From Thiocapsa sp. (GTDB taxonomy: Bacteria > Pseudomonadota > Gammaproteobacteria > Chromatiales > Chromatiaceae), in the NCBI RefSeq assembly GCF_018399035.1, contig NZ_CP073760.1, positions 1,736,001 through 1,800,000 on the forward strand: DNA of 64,000 bases. The letters run 5' to 3'. Positions 37,834 to 46,203 of the stretch are shown piece by piece; position 1 is the stretch's first letter; each line of letters starts with the position of its first letter. The notes beneath the pieces were generated by a model. The model ran no database searches and was not told the origin of the DNA. It saw only the letters and a list, made by a program, of their open reading frames with translations. The position numbers and the translations under genes are program-made.

Positions 37834-39162
37834 GTGTCTGACTGCTCGGTCATCGGGGTCTTGGACGACGGTCCGGCCGGACTCACCGCCGAGGCCATCG
37901 CGCGCATCGGCGCAGCGAGACGGGTCATCGGCGCACGCCGCATGCTCGAGGGCTGCGGCGACCTGATGGCACCGGACGCGGAGCCGTTGGACCTGACCGG
38001 GCGCATCGCCGAGGTCCCCGGCTGGGTCGAGGCGTCGATCGCCGTCGGCGATCCCGTCGTCGTGCTCGCCACGGGCGATCCACTCTGTTTCGGGATCGGC
38101 GGTCTGCTTGCGCGCCGGCTCGACCCGGCCAAACTGCACATCCTGCCGAATCGCTCGACCCTGCAGCTCGCCTGCGCACGCTTCCGCATCCCCTGGGAGG
38201 ACGCACGCTGGCTCTCGGTGCATCATCGCGACAGCGGCGACTGGACACCCGGCGCGACGCCGGATCACGGGCTCTACCCGCTGGCGCAGGCCCTGCGCCG
38301 AGAGACCCTGCTCGCCGTCTTGACCAGCCCGGCCAATGGCCCGGCGCGGATCGCCCGGCTGCTGCTCGCCGAAGGGCTCGGCGAGGACTTCGATCTGCAG
38401 GTCGCCGAGCGTCTGCTGATGCCCGAGGAGCGCTTGATCGGCGGCGCGACGGCGGGCGCGATCGCCGTCATGGACTTCGCCGACCCCAACTTGGTCCTGC
38501 TCCGACGCCGCCGAGCGCCGAGTGCCCTGCCCCGCTTCGGTCTGCCGGACGACGCCTACAGCCAGCGCCGCCCGGAGCGCGGGCTCATCACCAAGCGCGA
38601 GGTCCGTGCGGTGGCGCTGGCCCTGCTGGAGCTGCGCGCGACCGACCGGGTCTGGGATCTCGGCGCCGGATCCGGCAGCGTCGGCCTGGAAGCCGCCCGG
38701 CTCTGCGACCGCGGCCATGTCTACGCGATCGAGAAGAACGCGGACGACCTCGCACTGATCGAGACCAACCGACGCGCGCTCGGCATCGCCAACTACAGCG
38801 TGCGCGCCGGTCTTGCGCCCGATGACTGTGGCGACTGGCCCGACCCGGATGCCGTCTTCATCGGCGGGAGCAGCGGGCGACTCGCCCAGATGCTGGATGT
38901 CGTCATCAGGCGTCTGCGCCCCGACGGACGCCTGGTGCTCGCCTTGGTCGCGGTGGAGAACCTGACCCTGGCCCTCGCCACACTCGACCGGCTCGGCGCG
39001 CACTGGGAGCTGACCCAAATCCAGGCCGCGCGCAGCCGCCCGATCCTGAGCCTGCATCGCCTGCAGGCGGAAAATCCGGTCTGGCTGGTGCAAGCGCGCG
39101 CGCCGAGCCTGCCGCCGGCCGACCAGACCCCTTCGGAGACACACCCATGCCTGGAACCTTGA
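37834..39162 (+). CDS. cbiET: Fused precorrin-6Y methyltransferase/decarboxylase (CbiE-CbiT, CobL-type)
   Basis: This 442-residue fusion has a CbiE half (about 1-215: VIGVLDDGPAGLTAEA, VVLATGDPLCFGIG) and a CbiT half (about 235-430: GLITKREVRAVALALLEL, DRVWDLGAGSGSVGLEAARL). Together they methylate C5 and C15 and decarboxylate the C12 acetate. The GTG at 37834 fits the family N-terminus. The stop overlaps the next gene by 16 bases, suggesting translational coupling. Confidence 0.95.
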   Translation: MSDCSVIGVLDDGPAGLTAEAIARIGAARRVIGARRMLEGCGDLMAPDAEPLDLTGRIAEVPGWVEASIAVGDPVVVLATGDPLCFGIGGLLARRLDPAKLHILPNRSTLQLACARFRIPWEDARWLSVHHRDSGDWTPGATPDHGLYPLAQALRRETLLAVLTSPANGPARIARLLLAEGLGEDFDLQVAERLLMPEERLIGGATAGAIAVMDFADPNLVLLRRRRAPSALPRFGLPDDAYSQRRPERGLITKREVRAVALALLELRATDRVWDLGAGSGSVGLEAARLCDRGHVYAIEKNADDLALIETNRRALGIANYSVRAGLAPDDCGDWPDPDAVFIGGSSGRLAQMLDVVIRRLRPDGRLVLALVAVENLTLALATLDRLGAHWELTQIQAARSRPILSLHRLQAENPVWLVQARAPSLPPADQTPSETHPCLEP

Positions 39163-39881
39163 TCGCCGCCTCGCTGGGTCCGGGAGATCCCGGCCTCGTC
39201 ACCCGAGCAGCCTGGTCCGCGTTGGAGAGCGCGCGCTGCTGGGCTTGGCCCATCACGGGCGACGGGGCCAGCTATGCCCTGTCCATCGTCGCGCGCGGTG
39301 GGCTGGAACCGCCGCCCGACGGTCTCGCGCTGCATTTTCCGATGACGCGCGACCCCGAGACCTTGGCCCGGCATTGGGCCGCCGCGGCGGAGCAGGTCCT
39401 CGCACGGCTGCACGGCGGCGAGGACGTGGTCTTCCTGGTCGAGGGCGATGCCTCGACCTTCTCGACCTTCGGCCATCTCGCGCGCGGCGTGCAGGCGCTC
39501 GACCCGGCGATCACCGTTCGCGTCATCCCGGGCGTGCCCTCCTACCATGCCGCGGCCGCCGCGGCGGGTGCGATCCTGGTCGACGGCGAAGAGCCGCTCG
39601 CGGTCTATTCGGCACCGGAGGCGATGAAGGATCTCGACGCCCTTTTGGAGCGCTTCGATGCCCTGGTCTTGCTCAAGGTCCGCCCCGTGTTGGATTCGCT
39701 GATCCAGGCCCTGAGCGAACGCAGCCTGCTCGACCGGGCGGTCTTCGTCGAGCGCGTCGGTACGCCCGAGGAGCGGATCCTGCACGACATCGCATCGCTT
39801 CGCGGCACCCGGGTGCACTACCTCTCCCTGATCCTGATCCGCCAGGACCGACGACGCGGGCTGGGTGTCGGCCCGAGCTGA
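39147..39881 (+). CDS. cbiL: Precorrin-2 C20-methyltransferase (CbiL/CobI)
   Basis: This 244-residue tetrapyrrole methylase has SLGPGDPGLVTRAAWSALE, VVFLVEGDASTFSTFGHLARG and VIPGVPSYHAAAAAAGAIL, segments diagnostic of CbiL/CobI rather than other B12 methylases. It methylates (cobalt-)precorrin-2 at C20. It ends the cluster, overlapping cbiET. Other B12 genes must be elsewhere in the genome. Confidence 0.93.
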   Translation: MPGTLIAASLGPGDPGLVTRAAWSALESARCWAWPITGDGASYALSIVARGGLEPPPDGLALHFPMTRDPETLARHWAAAAEQVLARLHGGEDVVFLVEGDASTFSTFGHLARGVQALDPAITVRVIPGVPSYHAAAAAAGAILVDGEEPLAVYSAPEAMKDLDALLERFDALVLLKVRPVLDSLIQALSERSLLDRAVFVERVGTPEERILHDIASLRGTRVHYLSLILIRQDRRRGLGVGPS

Positions 39882-39920
39882 TCGCCCGACGCCGTAGGAA
39901 ACGATTCAAAAAAACCGAAA

Positions 39921-40041
39921 CACGTAGGATGGGTAGAGCGCAGCGAAACCGATCCTCCCCGCGCCAAGGGCATCGGACCGAGACCCGGCAACGCGGCGGT
40001 TGGGAGGATCGGTTTCGCTATCGCTCTACCCATCCTACGCG
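39921..40041. repeat. 121-bp palindromic repeat, copy 4
   Basis: It starts CACGTAGGATGGGTAGAGCG and ends CGCTCTACCCATCCTACGCG. The left flank GAAACGATTCAAAAAAACCG matches that of copy 2, and the right flank TTCATCGAGGC resembles those of copies 1 and 2. An inner base change (ACCGATCC) is paired by GGATCGGT, which preserves the stem. Confidence 0.9.
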
Positions 40042-40139
40042 TTCATCGAGGCTTTACCTTGTTTCTGAACCGTCACTTGATGACATCCGTTGCGTGAAAT
40101 CGCCTATGCTTGTCCTGACCTTGCAGCGGACAGCCCGAG

Positions 40140-40633
40140 ATGACGCGAGCCTCCACCCCAGCCGATCCTCACCCCGCAGGCATCGTGCAACACGATGATT
40201 GCCCCGAGCCGACGACGGAGGCGACCTGGATCCACGTCATCCGCAAAGATCCGCGCCGAGGCCATCCACGACTGCGAGCTCGCAATCAAGGGCGTAGCCG
40301 AGAAGATGGCCTCGCTCGGCCGACTCGTCGCCGGCGTGGCGCACGAGCTGAACAACCCCATCAGCTTCGTCTACGGCAACGTGCATGCCCTCTCGCGCTA
40401 TCGCGAGCGCCGGGAGATCGAGACGACACTGGACCTCCCGAACACACTGACGGTTCAGGGACATCCGGGGCAGATCCATCAGGTCCTCATGAACTTGGTC
40501 CAGAACGCACTCGACGCGATGCACGACAGTACGCAGCCACCGCGACTGTCGATCCGTGCCGGACAAGACGAAGACGCGACGACCGCCTGGCTGAGTGTCC
40601 GGGACAACGGCCCCGGCATCGACGCACAGGACT
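40140..40633 (+). pseudogene. Degraded sensor histidine kinase gene
   Basis: The readable part has a HisKA helix ([27 protein letters not shown]; the HELNNP box with the phospho-His), then jumps within a few residues to the ATPase domain ([21 protein letters not shown] box) and VRDNGPGID (G1 box). The usual more than 80 residues between these are missing, the 5' part appears frame-disrupted near 40235, and the 3' end is cut by a repeat module at 40634. It is non-functional. Confidence 0.82.
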
Positions 40634-40686
40634 TAAACCGCGTCTCACCGAGATCGAGGACATCTCCAAAGCCAAATGCAAATGCT
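40634..40686. repeat. Left half of a TAAACCGCG module (subtype C)
   Basis: TAAACCGCGTCTCACCGAGA and the following bases match the left half of the unit at 27257. The right half is absent. It interrupts the histidine kinase remnant and is followed by the CGACTGCAAGTCG repeat. Confidence 0.85.
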
Positions 40687-40708
40687 TTTCGGGAGCCCGT
40701 CGTCCACC

Positions 40709-40770
40709 GCCGGCAATCGTCGCGAAGCGGCGACACCCCGGGATCGACGACTTGCAGTCGTCCTCTTCAA
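40709..40770 (-). repeat. CGACTGCAAGTCG repeat, copy 2 (inverted)
   Basis: On the minus strand it reads GACGACTGCAAGTCGTCGAT, then CCCGGGGTGTCGCCGCTTCG, matching 4417-4476. It overlaps or directly abuts the stop codon of the McdB-like gene. Confidence 0.75.
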
Positions 40771-41066
40771 TCCGGCCAAACCCTCCGCCGAATCTGATAA
40801 CCCTCCACCGATGAGCCAGCGGCAGTCCCGGAAGCCGGACGTTTCCGCGCAACGGGCCGCGCGGCGGCGCCCGCCCCGGTCGACTTCGCACGCTGCGCCG
40901 GGGCCGCTGCCGTCGCACCCGCCGACGCTTTTGCGCCTGCCGGCTCGGCATCACCGGGCTGATCCGCCCCGCTCTTGGCCTTGCGAATGGAGGCAACTAA
41001 TCGGCGTTCCGTCTGCGTGCTGTTAGACGTGCTCTTGGGAGACGTGCTCCTGGGAGGCGTTGTCAT
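40767..41066 (-). CDS. Small McdB-like partner protein
   Basis: This 99-residue protein has a basic N-terminus ([15 protein letters not shown]), a low-complexity Ala/Gly/Pro middle predicted to be disordered, and ends [14 protein letters not shown] disordered body with a near-terminal tryptophan resembles proteobacterial McdB, the adaptor that links carboxysomes to the McdA ATPase. It overlaps the end of the ParA-like gene by 44 bases on the same strand, as expected for a partner. No carboxysome gene is in the window, so another cargo is possible. The identity is an inference from layout and C-terminus. Confidence 0.6.
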   Translation of the reverse strand: MTTPPRSTSPKSTSNSTQTERRLVASIRKAKSGADQPGDAEPAGAKASAGATAAAPAQRAKSTGAGAAARPVARKRPASGTAAGSSVEGYQIRRRVWPD

Positions 41067-41691
41067 GGTCGAAGATCTCCGCGATCAGGTCGTTGATCTC
41101 GGCCGCCGCGGCAGCACCGCGACGGCCGGCTTGGAAGACGCTGCGCCCCTCGAGCACACAGAGACGATGGATGGAGCGGCGCTGCAACGCGGTTCGGGCG
41201 ACCGGCAGATCCAACTCCGCGACGGCCTCGGGCATCAGGCGCGAGAGGGTCGTGCGCGGCTCCATCTGGCTCATCACGATCAAGGCGCGCAGTTGCGGGT
41301 TCTCGGGGCGAATCGCCTCGATGATGCGGGCGAGATGACTCGTCGCCCAGAGATCCATCGGCGAGGGTTGGAGCGGGATCAGCGCATGGTCGGCCAGGCG
41401 CAGTGCGTGCTCGGTCTGCGGTGACTTGATGGACGGGGGGCAATCGATGACGACATGGTCGTGGACGTCGCGCAGGGCCTGCACCGTCTTTACGAGCCCG
41501 AAGGCCGCGGCCACCACGGCGGGCAACGCGGCATTTTCATCCCCGATCAGGCGCCATTGATAGGCGGACTGCTGCGGATCGGCATCGACGATGACGACCG
41601 ATCCCCGCCGCGCCAGACCGGCGGCGAGATTCAAGGACAAGGTGGTCTTGCCGGTGCCGCCTTTGTTGCCGACGACGGCGACGATGCTCAT
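41023..41691 (-). CDS. ParA/MinD-family ATPase, McdA-like
   Basis: This 222-residue ATPase has a deviant Walker A (VVGNKGGTGKTTLSLNLAAG, signature Lys10), Walker A' (VIVDADPQQSAYQWR) and Walker B-type HVVIDCPPS. It has no N-terminal HTH, so it is not a plasmid-type ParA repressor. Such small ATPases bind the nucleoid and position cargo. The overlap with a small disordered partner suggests an McdAB-type pair. ATG at 41691 is the natural start. The C-terminus carries a short duplication ([10 protein letters not shown]). Confidence 0.85.
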   Translation of the reverse strand: MSIVAVVGNKGGTGKTTLSLNLAAGLARRGSVVIVDADPQQSAYQWRLIGDENAALPAVVAAAFGLVKTVQALRDVHDHVVIDCPPSIKSPQTEHALRLADHALIPLQPSPMDLWATSHLARIIEAIRPENPQLRALIVMSQMEPRTTLSRLMPEAVAELDLPVARTALQRRSIHRLCVLEGRSVFQAGRRGAAAAAEINDLIAEIFDHDNASQEHVSQEHV

Positions 41692-41844
41692 CGGCCGGCC
41701 TCGTGTCGGAGGTGGTGCGGCGCGCAGTGGGCAATCGACACGGGTTTCGTCAAGGTCTCGACCTCGGCCATCGGCGGACATTGGAGCTGAGTCAAGGCTA
41801 GGCGCTGTGATCGAGCCGCGTCAAGCGTGGAGACTGGTTTAACC

Positions 41845-42037
41845 TAAACCGCGTCCAGAGCGAGATGCTCACTTTGGAGTGAGTTCGAAGTTTGGTGAAT
41901 CCACGACCCTTAGCGGGGGACGCGGTTTAAAATTTTATATTTTTAAATACTTTAAACCGCGCCGGCTCCAGCGGTTCTGAAATCCGCCGGGGCCGATCCC
42001 ATCCAAAAACATCGCATACCGCACCGGGCGCGGTTTA
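41845..42037. repeat. Composite repeat: module A, AT linker, module B (second copy)
   Basis: Module A (41845-41929), AT-rich linker (41930-41952) and module B (41953-42037) nearly match 25734-25926 base for base, in the same orientation. The few differences include ACTTTGGAG for ACTTTCGAG. Both 85-bp modules are complete. Confidence 0.95.
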
Positions 42038-42040
42038 GGC

Positions 42041-42827
42041 ATGGAGACCCGCACGCCCAGCCTGAAGCGAGCGAGCGGAGCCGACCCGGCCCTCGACATG
42101 ACTACCCGGATCAGCCTGCCCGAAGCGACGCTGACCGATCTCTCGGTCTACAACCGCTACCTCCCGAAAGATGCCGGACTCGCGCTGCTCTCCGGCAGTG
42201 CGGACCTGAACATGCTCTTCAATCTCGACGGTCAAAAAGCCGACGGCGAGATCAACCTGCACAGCCGGGACACGCGCATCCGCATGGACACGCAAGAGCT
42301 CGGCGGCAACCTCATGCTGGAGGCCCGGCTCCGCGAAGGCGACATCGCCTCCATGACCTTCGATGCCTCCGGCTCGCGCATCCGGCTCGACGGAATGACG
42401 CTCACCGAGCCCGACGGCAGCGAAACCGCCGATTGGTGGGCAGAGCTGCGGCTCGACGAGGCCCGCTTGGTCTGGACCGAGCCGCTCGGGCTCGAATCCC
42501 GGCTGGCACTCGGCATGCGCGACACCGGCCTGCTGGCCCGACTCTGTCGTCGCCCAAGCGCGCGAGCGCGACTGGCTCGGACGTCTGCTCACCGTGCCCG
42601 ACGTCAAAGGCACGACCAGGATCCGGCTGCGCGAGGAGAGTATCCATCTCTGGAATGCGCGGCTCAGTGCCGGCCCGCTCGTCCTCTTCGCCGACCTGAA
42701 GATGCAGGACTCGCTGCTCAACGGCGAGCTCTCCGCCGTGATTCAGCCGTTCAGCGTCTCCATCAGCCTCACCGACAGCAAACCAAAACTGCATTTGATC
42801 AACTCGCCCGGGCTTTCCGGAGATTGA
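42041..42827 (+). pseudogene. C-terminal remnant of an AsmA/YdbH-like protein gene
   Basis: Two frames together give a beta-rich C-terminal piece of a large envelope protein. The first (to about 42545) has TTRISLPEATLTDLSVYN and GQKADGEINLHSRDTRI. The second resumes with VVAQARERDWLGRLLTVPDV and ends LHLINSPGLSGD. A one-base frameshift lies near 42550. The 5' part of the gene is gone, cut exactly at a repeat module. Repeating amphipathic strands resemble AsmA-like lipid-transport proteins, though the exact family is uncertain. Confidence 0.65.
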
Positions 42828-42875
42828 CAAGGAGCGACCTCGGGGGCTAGCGTCGATTGCCCGCCGAAGCCTGAT

Positions 42876-45089
42876 TCATCCTCCACGCCCATCCGCCTCG
42901 CGCGGCAGCAGAGACTCGGCATACATCGGGGCCACATCCACATACCGCCGCACGGTGTAATGGGCCGTGACCACGGCGAGCATCAGCGGCAGGACGATCT
43001 CGTAGTCCATCGTCATCTCGAAGACCATCAGGATCGACATCAACGGGGCATGCGTTGTCGCCGCGAGCATCGCCCCCATGCCGACCACCGCGTAGGCACT
43101 CGGCGGTCCGGTGCCGACCGGCAGGACGGCGTGGACCGCGGTGCCGAAGAGCACGCCGAGCAGCGCACCGACGAAGAGTGTCGGCGTGAAGGCCCCGCCG
43201 ACCGCGCCCGAGCCATGCGTCGCCGCGGTCGCAATCATCTTCAGCACCATCACGGTCAACAACGCCTGCCAGACCCAGGGCTCGTGGAGCACCGTGTTGA
43301 CGACGCTGTAGCCGTTGCCCCAGACCGCGGGCTCGTACATCGAGATGGCCCCGACGATGAGCCCGCCGAGCGCCATTCGCCCGGAGAGCGGCATCGGCAA
43401 CCGGGCGAAGGCCCGATGGGAATGCCCCAACAGACCCAGAAAGATCGGCGCCAGATGGCCCGCGACGATCCCCAGCAGCACATAGAGACCCAGCTCCCAG
43501 TCGCTCACCAGACTGAACGACGGGATCTCGTAGATGGGCGCATACCCCATGATGTCGTGGACGGTGACGCTTGCGATGACCGCGGCGACGATCAGCGGGC
43601 CGATGTGCTGGATTGCGATGGAGCCCAGCACGATCTCCGCGACGAACAGGGTCGCGGCGATCGGTGCGTTGTAGGCCGCGGCCAAACCCGCCGCCGCCCC
43701 GGCCGCCACCAGCAGACGCATGCGATCGCGCGGAAAGCGTGCGACCCGCCCGATGCTGGAGGCAACCATGGCGGAGAGCTGCACCATCGCACCCTCGCGC
43801 CCGATGGAGCCACCCGAGGCCACCGTGACCAACGACGAGGCCGATTTCACCAGGCTCTGACGGACACTGATCCAGCCGTCGCCGACCGCAACCGCTTCCA
43901 TGTAGTCGGTCGTCGTCCGCCCGCGCAGCCGCCCGCCGATCTGCTCCAGGATCAAGCCGGCCACCAAACCGCCGACCGCCGGCAGCAGCAGACGCTGCCA
44001 AGGCGGCAGACCCAGCGCCATGACGACCAGGCTGCCGCTGTGGCCGACCAGCAGCCATTCCAGGGCATGGATCCCCTCGCGAAACACGACCGTGACCAGC
44101 GCGCCGAGGAGTCCGGCCAGCGCCGCCAGCAGCAGAAAGACGAGATCGCCGTCCTTCAAGGCGAGCAGGAAAGGCAGACGGCGTGGCGGCAAGGCCGCTG
44201 CGTCGCCGGGCAGGCCGGCGCCCGCGACGGCCGCCGTACCGGATCGGTCGAGCAGCGGCGCAGCAACGCGCGGCCTGCGTCGGACCAGCGACATCGCCAG
44301 CAACCCCAGCACCAGCGGAATCAGAACCCAAAACGGCGCCAGCGGCCCCTCCGGCAAGTGCGGCGGCGCCTCCCCGCCGACGACGCGGGTGGACTCGGCA
44401 AGCGGCAGTCGCGCCGATCCAGCCTGATCCGGCGGCTCGGCTCCGCCAGGATCCGACGGGCAGGGGCAGGTGTCGTCGCCGGTTCGGCGGGGCTCGATCG
44501 GGTGCACCGGGCTTATCGTCGCCGTCGCAGGCGCTTGTTCCGGCGCCTGCGACGGTTCCGGAACCGCGGGCGAGCGATCGGATCCAGTCGGTGGGTGCGA
44601 AGGCGACCGATCCGGCTCGCGGATCGCATCCCTCGGTGTCGCCACGTCCGGCTGTCCAGGACCATCCACGGGCGCGGGCGACGACGACTCCGGCACAGGC
44701 GGCTCGACAACCGCCGGACACACCAACGCCCGTCCGCTGCGGCGATGCTCCGCCCACTCGCGCGCCTGACGTTCGATGCTCCGCCGAGCCGCCGCCGCAT
44801 CCAGCGCACCGATGCGCGCCGCCGACGGCACCCGCAGCACTGCACCGACACGCAAGACCCCGTTGACGTTGCACGCGGGCGAGAAGGCGTCCGGGTTCGC
44901 CTCCAGCAGGCCGATCATCACCTGATCGCGACTGAACCCCGCCTCGGCCGCGATCCGGTCCGCGATCCCCCAGAGACTGTCGCCCGAACGGATCGAAACG
45001 ACATCCTGTGCCGCCCCCGCCGGCAGCGCCGAGACGGCCAACCAGAACGTCAACACCACGACCGACGCGCAGCGGACCCTGTCGGTCAT
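42876..45089 (-). CDS. FimV-type LysM domain fused to a CLC chloride channel/antiporter
   Basis: This 737-residue protein has a signal peptide (about 1-27), a FimV-core LysM domain (about 30-90: VVSIRSGDSLWGIADRIAAE, IGLLEANPDAFSPACNVN, VLRVGAVLRVPS), a Pro-rich linker (about 125-250), a membrane helix (about 252-270) and a full CLC core (about 313-725). CLC motifs are SGGSIGREGAMVQL (gating Glu432, with Ala replacing the usual Pro) and GAVGGAFTPTLFVGALLG. The LysM should lie in the periplasm and could bind peptidoglycan. One frame is continuous, so this is a real fusion. It overlaps the acetyltransferase gene by four bases. Confidence 0.9.
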   Translation of the reverse strand: MTDRVRCASVVVLTFWLAVSALPAGAAQDVVSIRSGDSLWGIADRIAAEAGFSRDQVMIGLLEANPDAFSPACNVNGVLRVGAVLRVPSAARIGALDAAAARRSIERQAREWAEHRRSGRALVCPAVVEPPVPESSSPAPVDGPGQPDVATPRDAIREPDRSPSHPPTGSDRSPAVPEPSQAPEQAPATATISPVHPIEPRRTGDDTCPCPSDPGGAEPPDQAGSARLPLAESTRVVGGEAPPHLPEGPLAPFWVLIPLVLGLLAMSLVRRRPRVAAPLLDRSGTAAVAGAGLPGDAAALPPRRLPFLLALKDGDLVFLLLAALAGLLGALVTVVFREGIHALEWLLVGHSGSLVVMALGLPPWQRLLLPAVGGLVAGLILEQIGGRLRGRTTTDYMEAVAVGDGWISVRQSLVKSASSLVTVASGGSIGREGAMVQLSAMVASSIGRVARFPRDRMRLLVAAGAAAGLAAAYNAPIAATLFVAEIVLGSIAIQHIGPLIVAAVIASVTVHDIMGYAPIYEIPSFSLVSDWELGLYVLLGIVAGHLAPIFLGLLGHSHRAFARLPMPLSGRMALGGLIVGAISMYEPAVWGNGYSVVNTVLHEPWVWQALLTVMVLKMIATAATHGSGAVGGAFTPTLFVGALLGVLFGTAVHAVLPVGTGPPSAYAVVGMGAMLAATTHAPLMSILMVFEMTMDYEIVLPLMLAVVTAHYTVRRYVDVAPMYAESLLPREADGRGG

Positions 45090-45652
45090 TGCGAGCGACC
45101 GACAGAATCCGGCACCATCGAAAACATCCAGGCCGGAACCGAGACCCCGTCGACGACCAGCCGGTTACGTACCAACCCCTCGTACAGCGCACCCGCCTTG
45201 CGCGCAACGCCGGCACTCGACACATTGCCCTCGGCAACGACGATCTCGATCCGCATCAACCCCAGATCCGCAAAGCCGAACCTCGCCATCGTGCGCACCG
45301 CGTGTGTCGCAATCCCTTCCCGCTGCCGCGACGCGCGCACCCAATAGCCCAGGTTGCAGAGCTTGTGCTCGACGATGAAATGATTCAGACCGATGCCCCC
45401 GAGCACCTCGCCGCCATCCACCGCGAAGATGCCCAGCTCCGCCGCCGAGCAGGCGGCAAGCTCCGCTGCGCAAATCGCGAACCAGGCACGCGCCTCGCCG
45501 ACACTGAAACCGGCGTGGCACCAGGACATCCAGCGCCCGACCGAGCCTGCGGACTCGCGCGCCGCGCAGGCGAATCCCTCGGCGTCGGCGTGGACGAACG
45601 GCCTCAGACAGACCCCCTCGCCTCTCAGCGGCTTCAGCAACTCTCCGAGCAT
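45086..45652 (-). CDS. GNAT N-acetyltransferase (RimJ/RimL-like)
   Basis: This 188-residue GNAT has the pattern of the RimJ/RimL group: GEGVCLRPFVHADAEGFACA, LGIFAVDGGEVLGGIGLNHF, NLGYWVRASRQREGIATHAVR (acetyl-CoA-binding R/Q-x-x-G-I/A) and EIVVAEGNVSSAGVARKAGA. Substrate unknown; ribosomal-protein or other alpha-amino acetylation is typical. It precedes and overlaps the LysM-CLC gene. Confidence 0.88.
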   Translation of the reverse strand: MLGELLKPLRGEGVCLRPFVHADAEGFACAARESAGSVGRWMSWCHAGFSVGEARAWFAICAAELAACSAAELGIFAVDGGEVLGGIGLNHFIVEHKLCNLGYWVRASRQREGIATHAVRTMARFGFADLGLMRIEIVVAEGNVSSAGVARKAGALYEGLVRNRLVVDGVSVPAWMFSMVPDSVGRSQ

Positions 45653-45675
45653 CGATACCTCCGGGACGGGTGAAG

Positions 45676-45866
45676 GATCACGCGCTCAAGTCTACGCGGT
45701 TCGGGGCAACGCCCTGCTGTTCGTGTTCGAGGAAGAGACGGGGCTCAAGCGCTTCTCTCTGCGATTTGGACGTTGTCGACATCGATGCCGCTCCGGATGA
45801 GAATGAACGCATTCTATACACCCAACGCCATCCCCAAGAGGCGGTCGACACGAGCGGATTTGCCTA
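45676..45866 (+). pseudogene. Fragment of an Rpn-family (PD-(D/E)XK) transposase-like gene
   Basis: A first piece (VYAVRGNALLFVFEEETGLKRFS) is joined, in another frame and after a large deletion, to a C-terminal piece (AAPDENERILYTQRHPQEAVDTSGFA) ending at a stop. The second piece parallels the intact stretch at 48780-48850. The nuclease core is missing, so it is non-functional. Confidence 0.7.
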
Positions 45867-46094
45867 GCGCTTCAACGCCATATCCGACAGCGGCGACCCA
45901 ACGAGCGACGCACGTCGGATCGTCTTGTCATCAGGATGCACCGGTTGAGCCGGGGTGTGTCGGCGCACGGAGGGTGCATGCGTTCTCCCGGACCATTTGA
46001 TGGAGGAATCCATTCGGCAGGGCTGCAGGAATATGGTGCCCTGCCCCGTCTAGCCCTTCATCAATGTTCGACTCACACGCGGAGGCACTCATCC
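45867..46094. other. Spacer before the interrupted antitoxin gene
   Basis: About 230 bases with no convincing gene. GGAGGAATC and GGAGGCACTC motifs are visible, the latter in front of the TTG start of the antitoxin. Confidence 0.5.
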
Positions 46095-46195
46095 TTGGAG
46101 ATTTTTTCGATCCGCGATCTGCGGGAGCATGCCGATGATCTCGTCCGCGAAGCCAAGTCCGGACGTCTGTCCGTCGTGACCAAGCACGGAGAACC

Positions 46196-46203
46196 GATTT
46201 TCC
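46196..46203. repeat. Left target-site duplication of the ISL3 element
   Basis: GATTTTCC at 46196-46203 is repeated at 47678-47685 just outside the other IS end. Eight bases is the usual ISL3-family duplication. Confidence 0.92.

Noticed and set aside
41023..41691. Plasmid or chromosomal partition locus (parAB)
   Set aside because: No ParB-type gene with an HTH and no parS-like 16-bp palindromes nearby. The partner is too small and disordered, so McdA-like was preferred.
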